DNA from: an uncultured Bacilli bacterium
GTDB lineage: Bacteria > Bacillota_I > Bacilli_A > RF39 > UBA660
Direction: 5' to 3'
DNA: 64,000 nucleotides
Assembly (NCBI GenBank): GCA_934167465.1
Contig: CAKPKR010000002.1
Location: forward strand, 62,001 to 126,000
Shown here: one piece after another, positions 1 to 8,761 of the stretch
Layout: each line of letters opens with the position of its first letter
Position numbering within the stretch: the first letter of the stretch is position 1
The notes under the pieces: model-generated
The model's database searches: none
Told to the model about the DNA's origin: nothing
What the model saw: only the letters and a program-made list of their open reading frames with translations
Program-made: the position numbers and the translations under genes

Positions 1-158
1 TTCTTACTAATCTTTGTTTTAATTTTTGTTTTAACCTCATGGTTAATTTTAACATTATTTTTTGGTGTGGTTTCAATATTACTTTTAGCTTGATTTTCAA
101 TTATTACTTTATAATTATAATCATCTTGAAACATCCCATGTATGATATTATTTTTCAT
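1..158 (-). CDS. Probable SecE N-terminus (partial, runs off the window)
   Basis: Only the first 52 codons are inside the window. The start is an ATG preceded by GAAGGTGTAAC, 12 bases after the rpmG stop. The visible protein is polar and Lys/Asn-rich and ends in a basic stretch (VKTKIKTKISK). That would suit the cytoplasmic segment ahead of the single membrane helix of SecE, the small essential subunit of the SecYEG translocon. The call rests mainly on the conserved order rpmG-secE-nusG in bacteria. The membrane segment that would prove it lies outside the window, so any small protein co-transcribed with rpmG remains possible. Confidence 0.4.
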   Translation of the reverse strand, partial: MKNNIIHGMFQDDYNYKVIIENQAKSNIETTPKNNVKINHEVKTKIKTKISK

Positions 159-170
159 GTTACACCTTCA

Positions 171-338
171 TTATTTTTCTTCTTTATGCACTGTATGTTT
201 TCTACATCTTGGACAGTATTTATTTAATTCCATACGTTCTGGTGTATTCTTTTTGTTTTTTGGAGTTCTATAATTTTTTTCTCCACAAACAGTACATTTT
301 AAAGTAACAAGTGCTCTGTTTTCACCCTTTTTTGCCAT
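171..338 (-). CDS. rpmG: 50S ribosomal protein L33
   Basis: A 55-residue protein beginning MAKKGENRALVTLKC. It has two CxxC zinc-knuckle pairs (CTVC near residue 15 and CPRC near 42) and the L33 signature NYRTPKNKKNTPERMELNKY. It is a component of the large ribosomal subunit. The length and all four cysteines match the zinc-binding (C+) form of the family. The ATG lies downstream of a very strong GGGAGGAGG site. It is too short for most ORF filters. It is followed at once by the probable secE start, so the two are likely one transcript. Confidence 0.95.
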   Translation of the reverse strand: MAKKGENRALVTLKCTVCGEKNYRTPKNKKNTPERMELNKYCPRCRKHTVHKEEK

Positions 339-370
339 CTTATTTCCTCCTCCCGAAAAACACTACTACT

Positions 371-398
371 ATTATATCAAATTATTTATATTTTTCAA
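371..398 (-). promoter_or_regulatory. SigA-type promoter of rpmG
   Basis: On the minus strand a TTGAAA -35 box is followed after 16 bases by a TATAAT -10 box, about 30 bases before the rpmG start codon. Confidence 0.7.
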
Positions 399-443
399 AT
401 ATTTATTTAAAAAATAATCTCATAGCTGCTATATTATAACACA

Positions 444-2465
444 TTATTTATATAGTTCAAAGTATTTTTTACTAATTTGATTACTAATTCTTTTATTTAC
501 ACTCGATTGATAATAAGAATCAGCAATAGCTATATCAGGTGAAACTGCTACAAAAACGACATTTGGATTATCATATGGAGCATATCCTGCAAATGTAGCA
601 GATATTGTTTCAGTATCAATTTCACCATCACCATCGGTATCAACAAAACTTTGACTTGTACCTGTTTTTCCTGCTGGTGAATATGATCTATCAATATAAC
701 CTGATCCTGTTCCACCATAATCCAAAACTTCTTTAAAACCTTGTTTTACTCTATCAATATATATTTGTTCTGTATTTACTTTATTCAATATTTCCGTCTT
801 ATTTTCAAATATTTTTTTAGTTAAATCCGAATCATAACTATATACTTCTTTTAATAAATAAGGTTTTACTCTATTTCCATCATTAACTATTGTACTCATA
901 TATTGTAGTAATTGAATTGGTGTATAGTTATCGTATTGTCCAATAGCAAAGTCTAATAATAAGCCTCCTTTTTCTAGTTTTCCTTTATATCCTTCTATTT
1001 CTAGTGGTAAATCAATTCCCGTTTTAACGCCTAATCCAAATTCCGCAAATGTATTTCTATATGTTTTGAAAGCTTCACTACTAGGATTAAATGGCATATC
1101 ATAAAAATAGCTTGCCCCAGCTACTTTAATAGCGGTATAAAACTGATAAACATTGCTTGAATATTTCAGTGCTTTTAAATCATCTATTGTTCCTAAGTTT
1201 TTCCAAGAACATTTAGATGGTGCTCCTCTTAATTTTATGCAACTATCGTATCTTGTTTCTCCTATTTTTAAAGCACCCGTATTATATCCTACTATTTGTG
1301 ATGCACCTTTTATTATTGAACCAACTACTACAGGAGAGGTTAATATTCCTGGTGTATAATCATATATTGTACCATTTATGATTTGTTTTCCAGCCATTGC
1401 TAAAACTTCTCCAGTTTTAGGATTTCCTATTAATACAAATGATCGATTATAGTATGTTGTATATGGTTCATTTTTAGCTTTAGTAATTTCTTCTATTAAT
1501 ATTTCTTCTACAGCTTTTTGTAATTCTATATCAATTGTTAAAACTAAATCATTTCCTCTATGGCCACTACTTACTAATTCTAATTCATTTCCTCTACCAA
1601 GTTTGTATTTGTTTTTTTCACCTTTTAAATAGTCATCATATTGTAATTCCAAATAACTAGTTCCTACTCTATCAGAAATACTGTAACCTCTACTTAAATA
1701 TTTATCTTTGGTATCAGATGGAATAGTTCCAACTGTGCCTAAAATGCTTTTAAAAACTGTATCATATGGATATATTCTCTCCCAATCTAATTTTATGTCT
1801 ATTCCATTAATATTAGATGTAGCTATATATGCATATTCTTCATCCGTTACATTTTCTTTTTTTATTATTTTTTCGGTATATGAATATCCTTCATTCATTA
1901 AAAAATAAATTTTTATAGCTTCTTTATCTAATTCATTATACTTATCTAATTCTCCTTGTTTTACTCTTTCTATTTTATATTTTTCGATATCATTACTTGT
2001 TATTTTTCTTTCTTTCAATTTTTGATATTCTTCTTTTGTTATTAATTTATTTGCTTCATCTTTATTATTTTTTATCCAAAATTTTCTTAATTCATTTTCT
2101 GTTAAATTACTATAATCAATTTCTAGATGTTCAGCTAAATTATAAGCAATTTTTATTTCTTCTTTGGTTGTATTTTTATTTTTAGTATATGTTATGATTT
2201 TTACCGGTTTATTATCTACTAATAATTTATGATTTCTATCATAGATTCTTCCTCTTGGTGCTGTTGTTCCTTCAATTAAATTTCCTGTTAATAATTCTAA
2301 TTTTTCTTTATATTCTTTACTATTTACAATTTGAATATAAAATAAACTTAAAAATAATATAAATATTAAAATTATTATCATTATTGTCAAAATATTATAT
2401 CTCATATTTATAATCTTATTTATATCTACATATGGTTTTGAAAAATTAATTTTGGATTTTTTCAT
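444..2465 (-). CDS. Class B penicillin-binding protein (transpeptidase)
   Basis: A 673-residue bifunctional-type PBP. It has one N-terminal membrane helix (about residues 22-45), a dimerization/pedestal domain and a C-terminal transpeptidase domain. The three active-site motifs are visible: SIIK near residue 383, SSN near 435 and KTGTS near 599. It should cross-link peptidoglycan in elongation or division together with a SEDS protein; two SEDS genes lie elsewhere in the window. Which of the PBP2/FtsI/SpoVD roles it fills cannot be settled from sequence alone. Just after KTGTS there is an acidic DTDGDGEID loop that resembles a calcium-binding loop and is not usual in this family. The start is supported by GAGGTGAAAT. 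The gene is divergent from the DUF2624 gene. Confidence 0.93.
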   Translation of the reverse strand: MKKSKINFSKPYVDINKIINMRYNILTIMIIILIFILFLSLFYIQIVNSKEYKEKLELLTGNLIEGTTAPRGRIYDRNHKLLVDNKPVKIITYTKNKNTTKEEIKIAYNLAEHLEIDYSNLTENELRKFWIKNNKDEANKLITKEEYQKLKERKITSNDIEKYKIERVKQGELDKYNELDKEAIKIYFLMNEGYSYTEKIIKKENVTDEEYAYIATSNINGIDIKLDWERIYPYDTVFKSILGTVGTIPSDTKDKYLSRGYSISDRVGTSYLELQYDDYLKGEKNKYKLGRGNELELVSSGHRGNDLVLTIDIELQKAVEEILIEEITKAKNEPYTTYYNRSFVLIGNPKTGEVLAMAGKQIINGTIYDYTPGILTSPVVVGSIIKGASQIVGYNTGALKIGETRYDSCIKLRGAPSKCSWKNLGTIDDLKALKYSSNVYQFYTAIKVAGASYFYDMPFNPSSEAFKTYRNTFAEFGLGVKTGIDLPLEIEGYKGKLEKGGLLLDFAIGQYDNYTPIQLLQYMSTIVNDGNRVKPYLLKEVYSYDSDLTKKIFENKTEILNKVNTEQIYIDRVKQGFKEVLDYGGTGSGYIDRSYSPAGKTGTSQSFVDTDGDGEIDTETISATFAGYAPYDNPNVVFVAVSPDIAIADSYYQSSVNKRISNQISKKYFELYK

Positions 2466-2520
2466 ATTTCACCTCATTAATTCATAATTACCTCATATTA
2501 TTTATTAGAGGTGATTATTA

Positions 2521-2784
2521 TTGCTTAAACATTATATCGAAAAATATGTGAATAATATGTCGATTAATGATGTTATTGAGTTTGGTTCTAAAAATGGAGT
2601 TTCTTTAACTGATATGGAAGCTAAAATTATTTTTGACACAATTAAATCTGATTGGGAAACTATTGTTTTTAGTGATCATAATATTGTTTTAAATAAAGTT
2701 AGAAGTAATCTAAGTACTGATTTATGTTCTAAAATTAATGATTTAATTATTACATATAAAGAAAAATACAAACAATTATTATAA
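2521..2784 (+). CDS. DUF2624 (YqfT-like) family protein
   Basis: An 87-residue acidic, mostly helical protein of unknown function. The TTG start is chosen because GAGGTGAT lies just upstream. The segment EFGSKNGVSLTDMEAKII matches my memory of the DUF2624/YqfT family, whose gene neighbours nfo (yqfS) in Bacillus. Here nfo also lies next door, though convergent. No catalytic motif, signal peptide or membrane helix is visible. Confidence 0.6.
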   Translation: MLKHYIEKYVNNMSINDVIEFGSKNGVSLTDMEAKIIFDTIKSDWETIVFSDHNIVLNKVRSNLSTDLCSKINDLIITYKEKYKQLL

Positions 2785-2787
2785 AAA

Positions 2788-2811
2788 AAAAATACTAGTT
2801 ATAGTATTTTT
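2788..2811. terminator. Bidirectional terminator between DUF2624 gene and nfo
   Basis: Perfect hairpin AAAAATACTA / TAGTATTTTT with a GTTA loop, flanked by A and T runs. It serves both converging genes; the TAG stop of nfo lies inside the stem. Confidence 0.75.
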
Positions 2812-3685
2812 CTATATCTTCAATCAAATTTTGATTGAATTTTTTATTTTTAATCATTTCTATTTCAAATTTATAAGGTGGATATGTTCTTTTTCCATTT
2901 AATGATACATATGGGGTTTCTAGTATTTTAGGTATATTTTTAATTCTTTCATTATATATAATATCTATCATATTATCAAAACCTATTGTTCCATACCCTA
3001 TGTTTTCGTGTCTATCTTTATGAGATTCTCTTATATTTTTACTATCATTAATATGAATACATTCTAGTCTATCTAATCCAATAGTTTTATCAAATTCATC
3101 CAATAATTCATCAAATTTAGTTACATCATATCCAGCATCATTCATATGACATGTATCCATACATACTTTTAGATTTTCATTACAAAAAGTGTTATCAATT
3201 ATTTTTTTTATTTCTTCAAAGTTTTTACCAATTTCTGTACCTTTTCCAGCCATTGTTTCTAATAAAATATTAACTTTTATATTTTTATTTAAAACCATAT
3301 TTAAACATTTAGAAATATTTTTTATACCTTCTTCAACCCCTAATCCTACATGACTACCAGGATGGAGTACTATTTTATTAAATCCTAATTGTTCTACTCT
3401 TTCTATTTCTTGTTTTAAAAAACTAATATTAAATTCTTCATTTTTAGGATTTGCTAAATTAATTATATATGGAGCATGTATTACTACATTATTAATTTCA
3501 ATATTATTTTCCTCTAATACTTTTTTCCCTAATATTACTAATTCTTCATCTATTGGAGATCTATTTGTATTTTGAGGTGCTCCTGTATAAAACATAAATG
3601 CATTTGCACCATAACTCAATGCTTCTTTAATACTTCCTATTATTTGTGTTTCTTTATTAAATCCTACATGTGAACCAATTATCAT
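2795..3685 (-). CDS. nfo: Endonuclease IV (AP endonuclease)
   Basis: A 296-residue TIM-barrel enzyme that cuts DNA at abasic sites in base-excision repair. The zinc ligands and family blocks are present in order: IGSHVGF at the N-terminus, VLHPGSHVG, LLETMAGKG, CMDTCHMNDAGYD, CIHINDSKN and DRHENIGYGTIG, then ILETP near the end. Length and motif order match the family. The start follows GGGTGATGAAAT. It lies downstream of the phase-variable-looking surface protein gene on the same strand, with a gap of only 55 bases, so some co-transcription is possible. Confidence 0.96.
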   Translation of the reverse strand: MIIGSHVGFNKETQIIGSIKEALSYGANAFMFYTGAPQNTNRSPIDEELVILGKKVLEENNIEINNVVIHAPYIINLANPKNEEFNISFLKQEIERVEQLGFNKIVLHPGSHVGLGVEEGIKNISKCLNMVLNKNIKVNILLETMAGKGTEIGKNFEEIKKIIDNTFCNENLKVCMDTCHMNDAGYDVTKFDELLDEFDKTIGLDRLECIHINDSKNIRESHKDRHENIGYGTIGFDNMIDIIYNERIKNIPKILETPYVSLNGKRTYPPYKFEIEMIKNKKFNQNLIEDIEKYYN

Positions 3686-3740
3686 ATTTCATCACCCATT
3701 ATAGATTATAACACAAAAAAACATTAAAATAAATTAATGT

Positions 3741-4199
3741 TTATTGATAATAGACTTCTACAGTTATTGTTCCATATGCTATTTTTCCAGAATAGTTTGA
3801 TTGAGAATAACAATATCCAGTTAAATTTGTTCCATCAAAATCTTTTGTGCCAATTGCTGGTGTAAAATTATATCCAGACATATGATGAACATCCTTTTGA
3901 TTTATAGAAATTCCCTTAATTCCATATCCTACTATTGTTTTACCTTTAATACTTATATTTTTAGTTTGAAATAAATTACTTTCAGTTGAAGTAAAAGTAA
4001 ATTTTTGAGATGTAACTTCACTATTTGTTTTAGAATATAAATCATTTAATGCATCATTTACATTCATACTTGTTCCATTACTTGCATTATATACTACATC
4101 ACTTGCTTTATATGTTGTTACAGCATATACACTTACACTAGTAACTATAATAGTTGTAATTATTATTAAAAATATTCTACTTTTTATTATTTTTTTCAT
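3741..4199 (-). CDS. Small secreted or membrane-anchored surface protein
   Basis: A 152-residue protein with a basic N-terminus and a hydrophobic segment (about residues 8-27), followed by an exported Thr/Asn/Ser-rich domain. The part after the helix, YKASDVVYNASNGTSMNV followed by DALNDLY, resembles a module I associate with exported proteins of uncultured gut Bacillota; this is memory, not a search result. No enzymatic motif is seen. The start has a weak AGGAA site. The interest lies in its promoter, whose spacer contains a G10 homopolymer (separate entry). Surface location plus a homopolymeric promoter tract suggests ON/OFF expression. Confidence 0.75.
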   Translation of the reverse strand: MKKIIKSRIFLIIITTIIVTSVSVYAVTTYKASDVVYNASNGTSMNVNDALNDLYSKTNSEVTSQKFTFTSTESNLFQTKNISIKGKTIVGYGIKGISINQKDVHHMSGYNFTPAIGTKDFDGTNLTGYCYSQSNYSGKIAYGTITVEVYYQ

Positions 4200-4222
4200 C
4201 TAGATTCCTACTTTCTAGATAT

Positions 4223-4253
4223 ATCATACCCCCCCCCCAGACGTGTTTGTCAA
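4223..4253 (-). promoter_or_regulatory. Promoter with G10 tract in the -35/-10 spacer
   Basis: On the minus strand a consensus TTGACA is followed by a 19-base spacer and TATGAT. Ten of the 19 spacer bases are an uninterrupted G run that abuts the -10 box. G8 would give the optimal 17-base spacing. The start codon of the surface protein lies about 23 bases after the -10 box. A G10 run is extraordinary in DNA this AT-rich. Confidence 0.75.
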
Positions 4254-4275
4254 GAAAAATCTATAAAAAAAAGAA

Positions 4276-7095
4276 TTAATTTAATAATTCCATTTTGTTT
4301 ACTATTATTTGAATTTTACCTTTACGCATTTCAATTCTTCCTCTTATTTTAACTATATCATTTATTTTAAATTCAGGTAATTCGACAAAAGCATTATCAA
4401 ATATAACACCTTCAAGATTTGTAAAATCATCAAGTAATTCTATAAAGCACATTTTTTTATTGTCTTTTGTAACTATTTCTTTTTTATAATTTATAAATGC
4501 TATTACATCAATAACTTTATTTACATAAGAGGAAACATTGCTTAAAGTAATTCTAATATTTTTTTCTTTTCTATATTCTGTAATTGGATTATTATTTAAA
4601 TAAAATCCTAAGATTTCATATTCTTTTATAGTTAATTCTTTTTTATTATATTCATTATATTGAACTAAATCCGGTTTCATAACTAAATCACTTCCTAGTT
4701 CAATATAATTATATATTACATCTAAATTTTCTATTAAAGTTTTTCTAGTATTAAAACTATCAAAGCATCCAACTAAAATCATTTTATTTACTAATTCTTT
4801 GTTAAATATTTTTAAATCAACTCTTTTTAAAAAATCATATATATCTATAAATTTACCATTTTTTCTTTCTTCTAGTATATTTTTGCAGGCATTATAATTT
4901 ATAACTAAAGTAAGCGGCAAAAACATACCATTATTTATAACATATTTATATTCACTTACATTAATATCCGGATTATTAAATTTAACGCTCAAATTTTTAG
5001 CTTCTATTATATATTCATTTGTACTTGATATTGAGCCAATACAATAATCAAGTAAATTTTTATAAAATATTTCTTTATAGTGAGCTTTTAAATATGCCAT
5101 TTGATATGATATTAAAGCATATGCAACAGAATGTGATTTGTTAAATCCATATTCTGCAAATTTTAAAATCAGGTTATAAATTGTAGTACTAAATTCTTCA
5201 CTATAACCATTATCAATACTTCTTTTAATAAATTTATCTTTTTCATTAATTAAAATATCTTCTTTTTTCTTACTCATTGCCCTTCTTAAAATATCAGCTT
5301 CACCTAATGAATATGAAGCCATTATGTTAGCTATTAACATAATTTGCTCTTGATATACTATTATTCCATAAGTAGATTTTAGAACATTTTCTAATGATTT
5401 ATCATAATAATTGATAGTTTCTCTACCAGTTTTTCTTTTAATGAATGTATCAATATTTTCTTTAGGACCTGGTCTAAATATAGCTGATAAATTATATAAA
5501 TCTTCAAATTTATTAATTTTATATTTTTTTAATACATTTCTCATTCCTTCAGTTTCAAATTGAAATATACCTAAAGTGTTTGATTTATTAAATATTTCAA
5601 ATGTTTCTTTGTCATTTAATGGAATATCATTTAAATTAATATTAACTTCATTTAAAATTGAAGAAATAAGTGTTAAATTCTTTAGAGCTAAAAAATCCAT
5701 TTTAAGTAATCCAATATCTTCTAAAAAATTCATTGTATAACCAGCTAAGTATAAATCATTATGTTTAACAAGAGGAACAAAGTTATCTAGTTCTTTATTA
5801 CAAATAATTATTCCAGAAGCATTAACTGAAGTAGTTTTCTTTAGTCCTTCTAATTTTAAAGCAACTCTATATAAATTGTCTAAATCATTGTTTTTAGATA
5901 AATGATTTCTTATTTTATCTAAATTTAAATTGTTTTTTAAATCTAAATCATTATCCAGTAATTTAGTTAAATAGTCTACTTCATCAGGATTTATATCCAT
6001 TACCTTTCCTAAATCTTTTAGAACTGCCTTAGTTCCTAATGTTGAAAATGTAATAATACCTGATACATTTTTTTCACCATATTTTTCTTTACAATAATTT
6101 ATTACTTCTTCTCTTCTATTTCCATCAAAGTCAATATCAATATCAGGCATAGTAATTCTATTTTTGTTTAAAAATCTTTCAAATAATAATCCATATTTTA
6201 AAGGGTCTATCTCTGTTATTTCTAAGGTATAAGCAACTAATGAACCAACTGCACTACCACGGCCTGGTCCTACTAATATACCATTTTCTTTAGCAAATCT
6301 GACATAATCACTTACGATTAAAAAATAATCATTAAATCCCATTTCATTTATTGTTTCTAATTCATATTTTAGTCTTTCTAAATATTTACTTCCAACTGTA
6401 GATCCAAATCTTTTTTTTAGTCCTTCTTTACATTTTTCTTTTAATAATTTAAAACTATTATCAAAATGCGGCAACAAATTGTTTTGTTTTTCTATTTTTA
6501 TATTTATCAAATCATACAAGAATGAATTTTCTTCAACATCTAGGTTTAAATAGTTATCATATTCTTTAAAAGTAACAAGTTTATTTTCTTTGATTGCTTC
6601 TAAATAATTTAAATACTTTAAATCTTCTTTATTTAAAACTCTTATTTCTTTCATGTATATTTTATTATTTGTTTTAATTTTTTCTTTTTCTTCTTTATTT
6701 TCATATGAAATAAACAATTTATTATATATTTCTTTTACTTCATTGTATATTTTTCTACTAGTACAAGGTAATATGCATAATATATTATTACTATATTTTT
6801 TTAAGTTTTCTAATGTTATTTCATTTGATGATAATTTTAGTAAATTTACATATCCATCATAGTTTATAGCATATAATACAACTATTTCATCATTATATTT
6901 TATATTTAGTCCTATTATAGGTTTAATGTTGTTTTTAGTACATTCTAAATAAAATTCCATTGTTCCAAACATGTTGTCATCAGTAATAGTAAGTGCTTTT
7001 AAATTATTTTCTTTAGCAAATTTAACTAATTCTTTTATTTTTATCATACTATGTAATAATGAATAATCAGTTCTAATATTAAGTGGTATATACAT
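4276..7095 (-). CDS. dnaE: DNA polymerase III alpha subunit (short DnaE type)
   Basis: A 939-residue C-family replicative polymerase. Domains in order: N-terminal PHP domain (about 1-200), palm with the catalytic aspartates in MPDIDIDFDGNR near residue 318, thumb/fingers with GPGRGSAVGSLVAY and the KSHSVAYALISYQMAYLK block, helix-hairpin-helix region, and a C-terminal OB-fold (about 855-939). It is shorter than the ~1,100-1,160 residues of typical DnaE. The PHP metal site looks dead: the usual His-x-His start reads LNIRTDYSLLHS and the usual TDH reads TDDN, so no PHP proofreading is expected. Start supported by GGAGGTGC. It is probably monocistronic; a new promoter follows its stop. Confidence 0.95.
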   Translation of the reverse strand: MYIPLNIRTDYSLLHSMIKIKELVKFAKENNLKALTITDDNMFGTMEFYLECTKNNIKPIIGLNIKYNDEIVVLYAINYDGYVNLLKLSSNEITLENLKKYSNNILCILPCTSRKIYNEVKEIYNKLFISYENKEEKEKIKTNNKIYMKEIRVLNKEDLKYLNYLEAIKENKLVTFKEYDNYLNLDVEENSFLYDLINIKIEKQNNLLPHFDNSFKLLKEKCKEGLKKRFGSTVGSKYLERLKYELETINEMGFNDYFLIVSDYVRFAKENGILVGPGRGSAVGSLVAYTLEITEIDPLKYGLLFERFLNKNRITMPDIDIDFDGNRREEVINYCKEKYGEKNVSGIITFSTLGTKAVLKDLGKVMDINPDEVDYLTKLLDNDLDLKNNLNLDKIRNHLSKNNDLDNLYRVALKLEGLKKTTSVNASGIIICNKELDNFVPLVKHNDLYLAGYTMNFLEDIGLLKMDFLALKNLTLISSILNEVNINLNDIPLNDKETFEIFNKSNTLGIFQFETEGMRNVLKKYKINKFEDLYNLSAIFRPGPKENIDTFIKRKTGRETINYYDKSLENVLKSTYGIIVYQEQIMLIANIMASYSLGEADILRRAMSKKKEDILINEKDKFIKRSIDNGYSEEFSTTIYNLILKFAEYGFNKSHSVAYALISYQMAYLKAHYKEIFYKNLLDYCIGSISSTNEYIIEAKNLSVKFNNPDINVSEYKYVINNGMFLPLTLVINYNACKNILEERKNGKFIDIYDFLKRVDLKIFNKELVNKMILVGCFDSFNTRKTLIENLDVIYNYIELGSDLVMKPDLVQYNEYNKKELTIKEYEILGFYLNNNPITEYRKEKNIRITLSNVSSYVNKVIDVIAFINYKKEIVTKDNKKMCFIELLDDFTNLEGVIFDNAFVELPEFKINDIVKIRGRIEMRKGKIQIIVNKMELLN

Positions 7096-7153
7096 ATAAA
7101 AGCACCTCCATAAGTTAATTTTACTATAATTTTAGTTTTTTGTTAAGTTTTAT

Positions 7154-7182
7154 TTGACTTATTTAGTACTTTGTAGTAAAAT
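7154..7182 (+). promoter_or_regulatory. SigA-type promoter of rpmB
   Basis: TTGACT, a 17-base spacer and TAAAAT, about 42 bases before the rpmB start. Confidence 0.75.
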
Positions 7183-7224
7183 TAAGTGGCATAGGAACAA
7201 AGATTATTTAAAGGAGGAAATGTT

Positions 7225-7419
7225 ATGGCTAATAAAATGACTGCTAAAAAACCTTTATTTGGAAATAGAAGATCTCACTCATTAAGAGCTACAAGACATG
7301 CTCAAAAACCTAATTTACAAAAAGTAACATTAGAAAACGGAGAAAAAGTTGTTATGAGTGCTAGAGAATTAAGAACACTAAGAAAAACTTCAAATAATGT
7401 TTCAGAAATCGAAGCATAA
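7225..7419 (+). CDS. rpmB: 50S ribosomal protein L28
   Basis: A 64-residue basic protein with the L28 core KKPLFGNRRSHSLRATRHAQ followed by KPNLQKVTLENGEKVVMSAR. It is a component of the large ribosomal subunit. The ATG follows AAGGAGGAAATGTT. Its own promoter and an intrinsic terminator make it a single-gene unit. The N-terminal CxxC found in some L28 proteins is absent. Confidence 0.96.
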   Translation: MANKMTAKKPLFGNRRSHSLRATRHAQKPNLQKVTLENGEKVVMSARELRTLRKTSNNVSEIEA

Positions 7420-7422
7420 TTA

Positions 7423-7450
7423 AAAGAATGATTTGTATCATTCTTTTTTG
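7423..7450 (+). terminator. Intrinsic terminator of rpmB
   Basis: Hairpin AAAGAATGAT / ATCATTCTTT with a TTGT loop followed by a T run. The ~90 bases between it and the next stop codon hold no gene that I can see. Confidence 0.8.
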
Positions 7451-7539
7451 TTACCACCAGAAAATCATTGTTAGTTCACTAAACTACCCCATGAAGCGTA
7501 GTCTGTATATGTACATAGGTAACTATATGTACTTTAATA

Positions 7540-8370
7540 TTATGTATCTTTTTTTGTTTCTAATTCATATATATTAGTATTTATAGCAATTCCAATAACC
7601 AATATATATGACATAACATATACCCAGATAAGTAAAACCATTATACTTGATAAACTACCATAAATTAAATCATAATTAGCTATATTTGTTGCATAAAATG
7701 AATATATAGAAGTTGCTATTACCCATCCAATTGTAGTAAACATAACACCTTTATTTACATATTTACTTGGTATTTTTTTGTCAGGTGCTAAAGTATATAA
7801 GACTTTAATCAAAATGAATATTACAATAATAGCAATTGGCCACTTTAAGATAAGAAACATATTATATATTTTAGGACCGATTTCATTGAACATTTCTAAT
7901 GATAAAACAAAATTTAAAATGCTATTTCCAAAACCTAAAACAAACAAAATAAAGAAAAAAACTGTACTAGCTACTATTATCATAATTAAAGCTTTTATTC
8001 TTTGATAAATATAACTTTTGTTTTCAATTTCATATAAAGTATTAGATGCGATTATTAAAGAATGCGTTCCATTAGAAGCTAAAACTAGACCAACGATAAC
8101 ATACCACCCCGATAAACTATTAGAGCTAACATTAGTTAAAATTGGTGTTAGTAATTTATATACATTACTAGGTATCATTTCACTAAATATATCAACTATA
8201 TTAATTAAAGTAAAAGATAATTTTGAAAAAATTAAAGCCCCTAACATCATTAAAGGAACAATTGACATAAATAAAAAGAAAGCAATCGTACCAGGTAATA
8301 TCCTAACTTCTGATTTATTAAGTATGTTTATAAAATTTTTAATTGTATTACTTTTGAATATATTTTTCAT
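7540..8370 (-). CDS. YihY/virulence factor BrkB family membrane protein
   Basis: A 276-residue integral membrane protein with about six hydrophobic segments. It shows the family start (FLFMSIVPLMMLGALIFSKL) and the central block GLVLASNGTHSLIIASNTLY. Proteins of this family were once called RNase BN, but that is a misassignment; the true role is unknown, with a proposed envelope or transport function. The C-terminal LIYGSLSSIMVLLIWVYVMS block is also typical. The family call is firm and the function is not. Confidence 0.88.
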   Translation of the reverse strand: MKNIFKSNTIKNFINILNKSEVRILPGTIAFFLFMSIVPLMMLGALIFSKLSFTLINIVDIFSEMIPSNVYKLLTPILTNVSSNSLSGWYVIVGLVLASNGTHSLIIASNTLYEIENKSYIYQRIKALIMIIVASTVFFFILFVLGFGNSILNFVLSLEMFNEIGPKIYNMFLILKWPIAIIVIFILIKVLYTLAPDKKIPSKYVNKGVMFTTIGWVIATSIYSFYATNIANYDLIYGSLSSIMVLLIWVYVMSYILVIGIAINTNIYELETKKDT

Positions 8371-8416
8371 ATTATACCTCTAATATTAGTATAACAAAAT
8401 AATTAATAAAAGTAAA

Positions 8417-8761
8417 TTAGCCATCGAAGACATTATTCAAAAAATCAAAAACATTTTGGATACCATTTTGAACACAATCACCAATTATATTTGAAAACAT
8501 AATGCCTGCTTTTGAAAAACCATTTTCGTAATTTTTATCTTTTTCATCAAGATAATTTTTAATATCGATTTTTTTTCCTGATTTTAAATCTTGTTCAAAC
8601 TCAACTATTTTTTCATTAGTAAGTGTTACTTTTTTATGTTGTTCAAATTCATAATACCCAGTTGCTGCAGAAACATATAAAGCTAAAAAACCAAATAATA
8701 AAGCTAAAAACAATTTCCAAAATATTTTACTATATAATTTTTTTTTATCTTTTATTTCCAT
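8417..8761 (-). CDS. Small single-pass membrane protein downstream of spoIIP
   Basis: A 114-residue protein with a basic cytoplasmic N-terminus, one membrane helix (about residues 14-34) and a charged extracytoplasmic tail. I do not recognise a family. Its ATG directly abuts the spoIIP stop codon, so the two are translationally coupled. This suggests a role with the cell-wall amidase, for instance as a membrane partner. The last 30 residues form a short amphipathic or hydrophobic stretch (IGDCVQNGIQNVFDFLNNVF). Confidence 0.7.
   Translation of the reverse strand: MEIKDKKKLYSKIFWKLFLALLFGFLALYVSAATGYYEFEQHKKVTLTNEKIVEFEQDLKSGKKIDIKNYLDEKDKNYENGFSKAGIMFSNIIGDCVQNGIQNVFDFLNNVFDG

Noticed and set aside
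7451..7539. Gap after rpmB with GTACATA/TATGTAC inverted repeats
   Set aside because: Arms are short and AT-rich, with no promoter, T run or ORF; nothing supportable.
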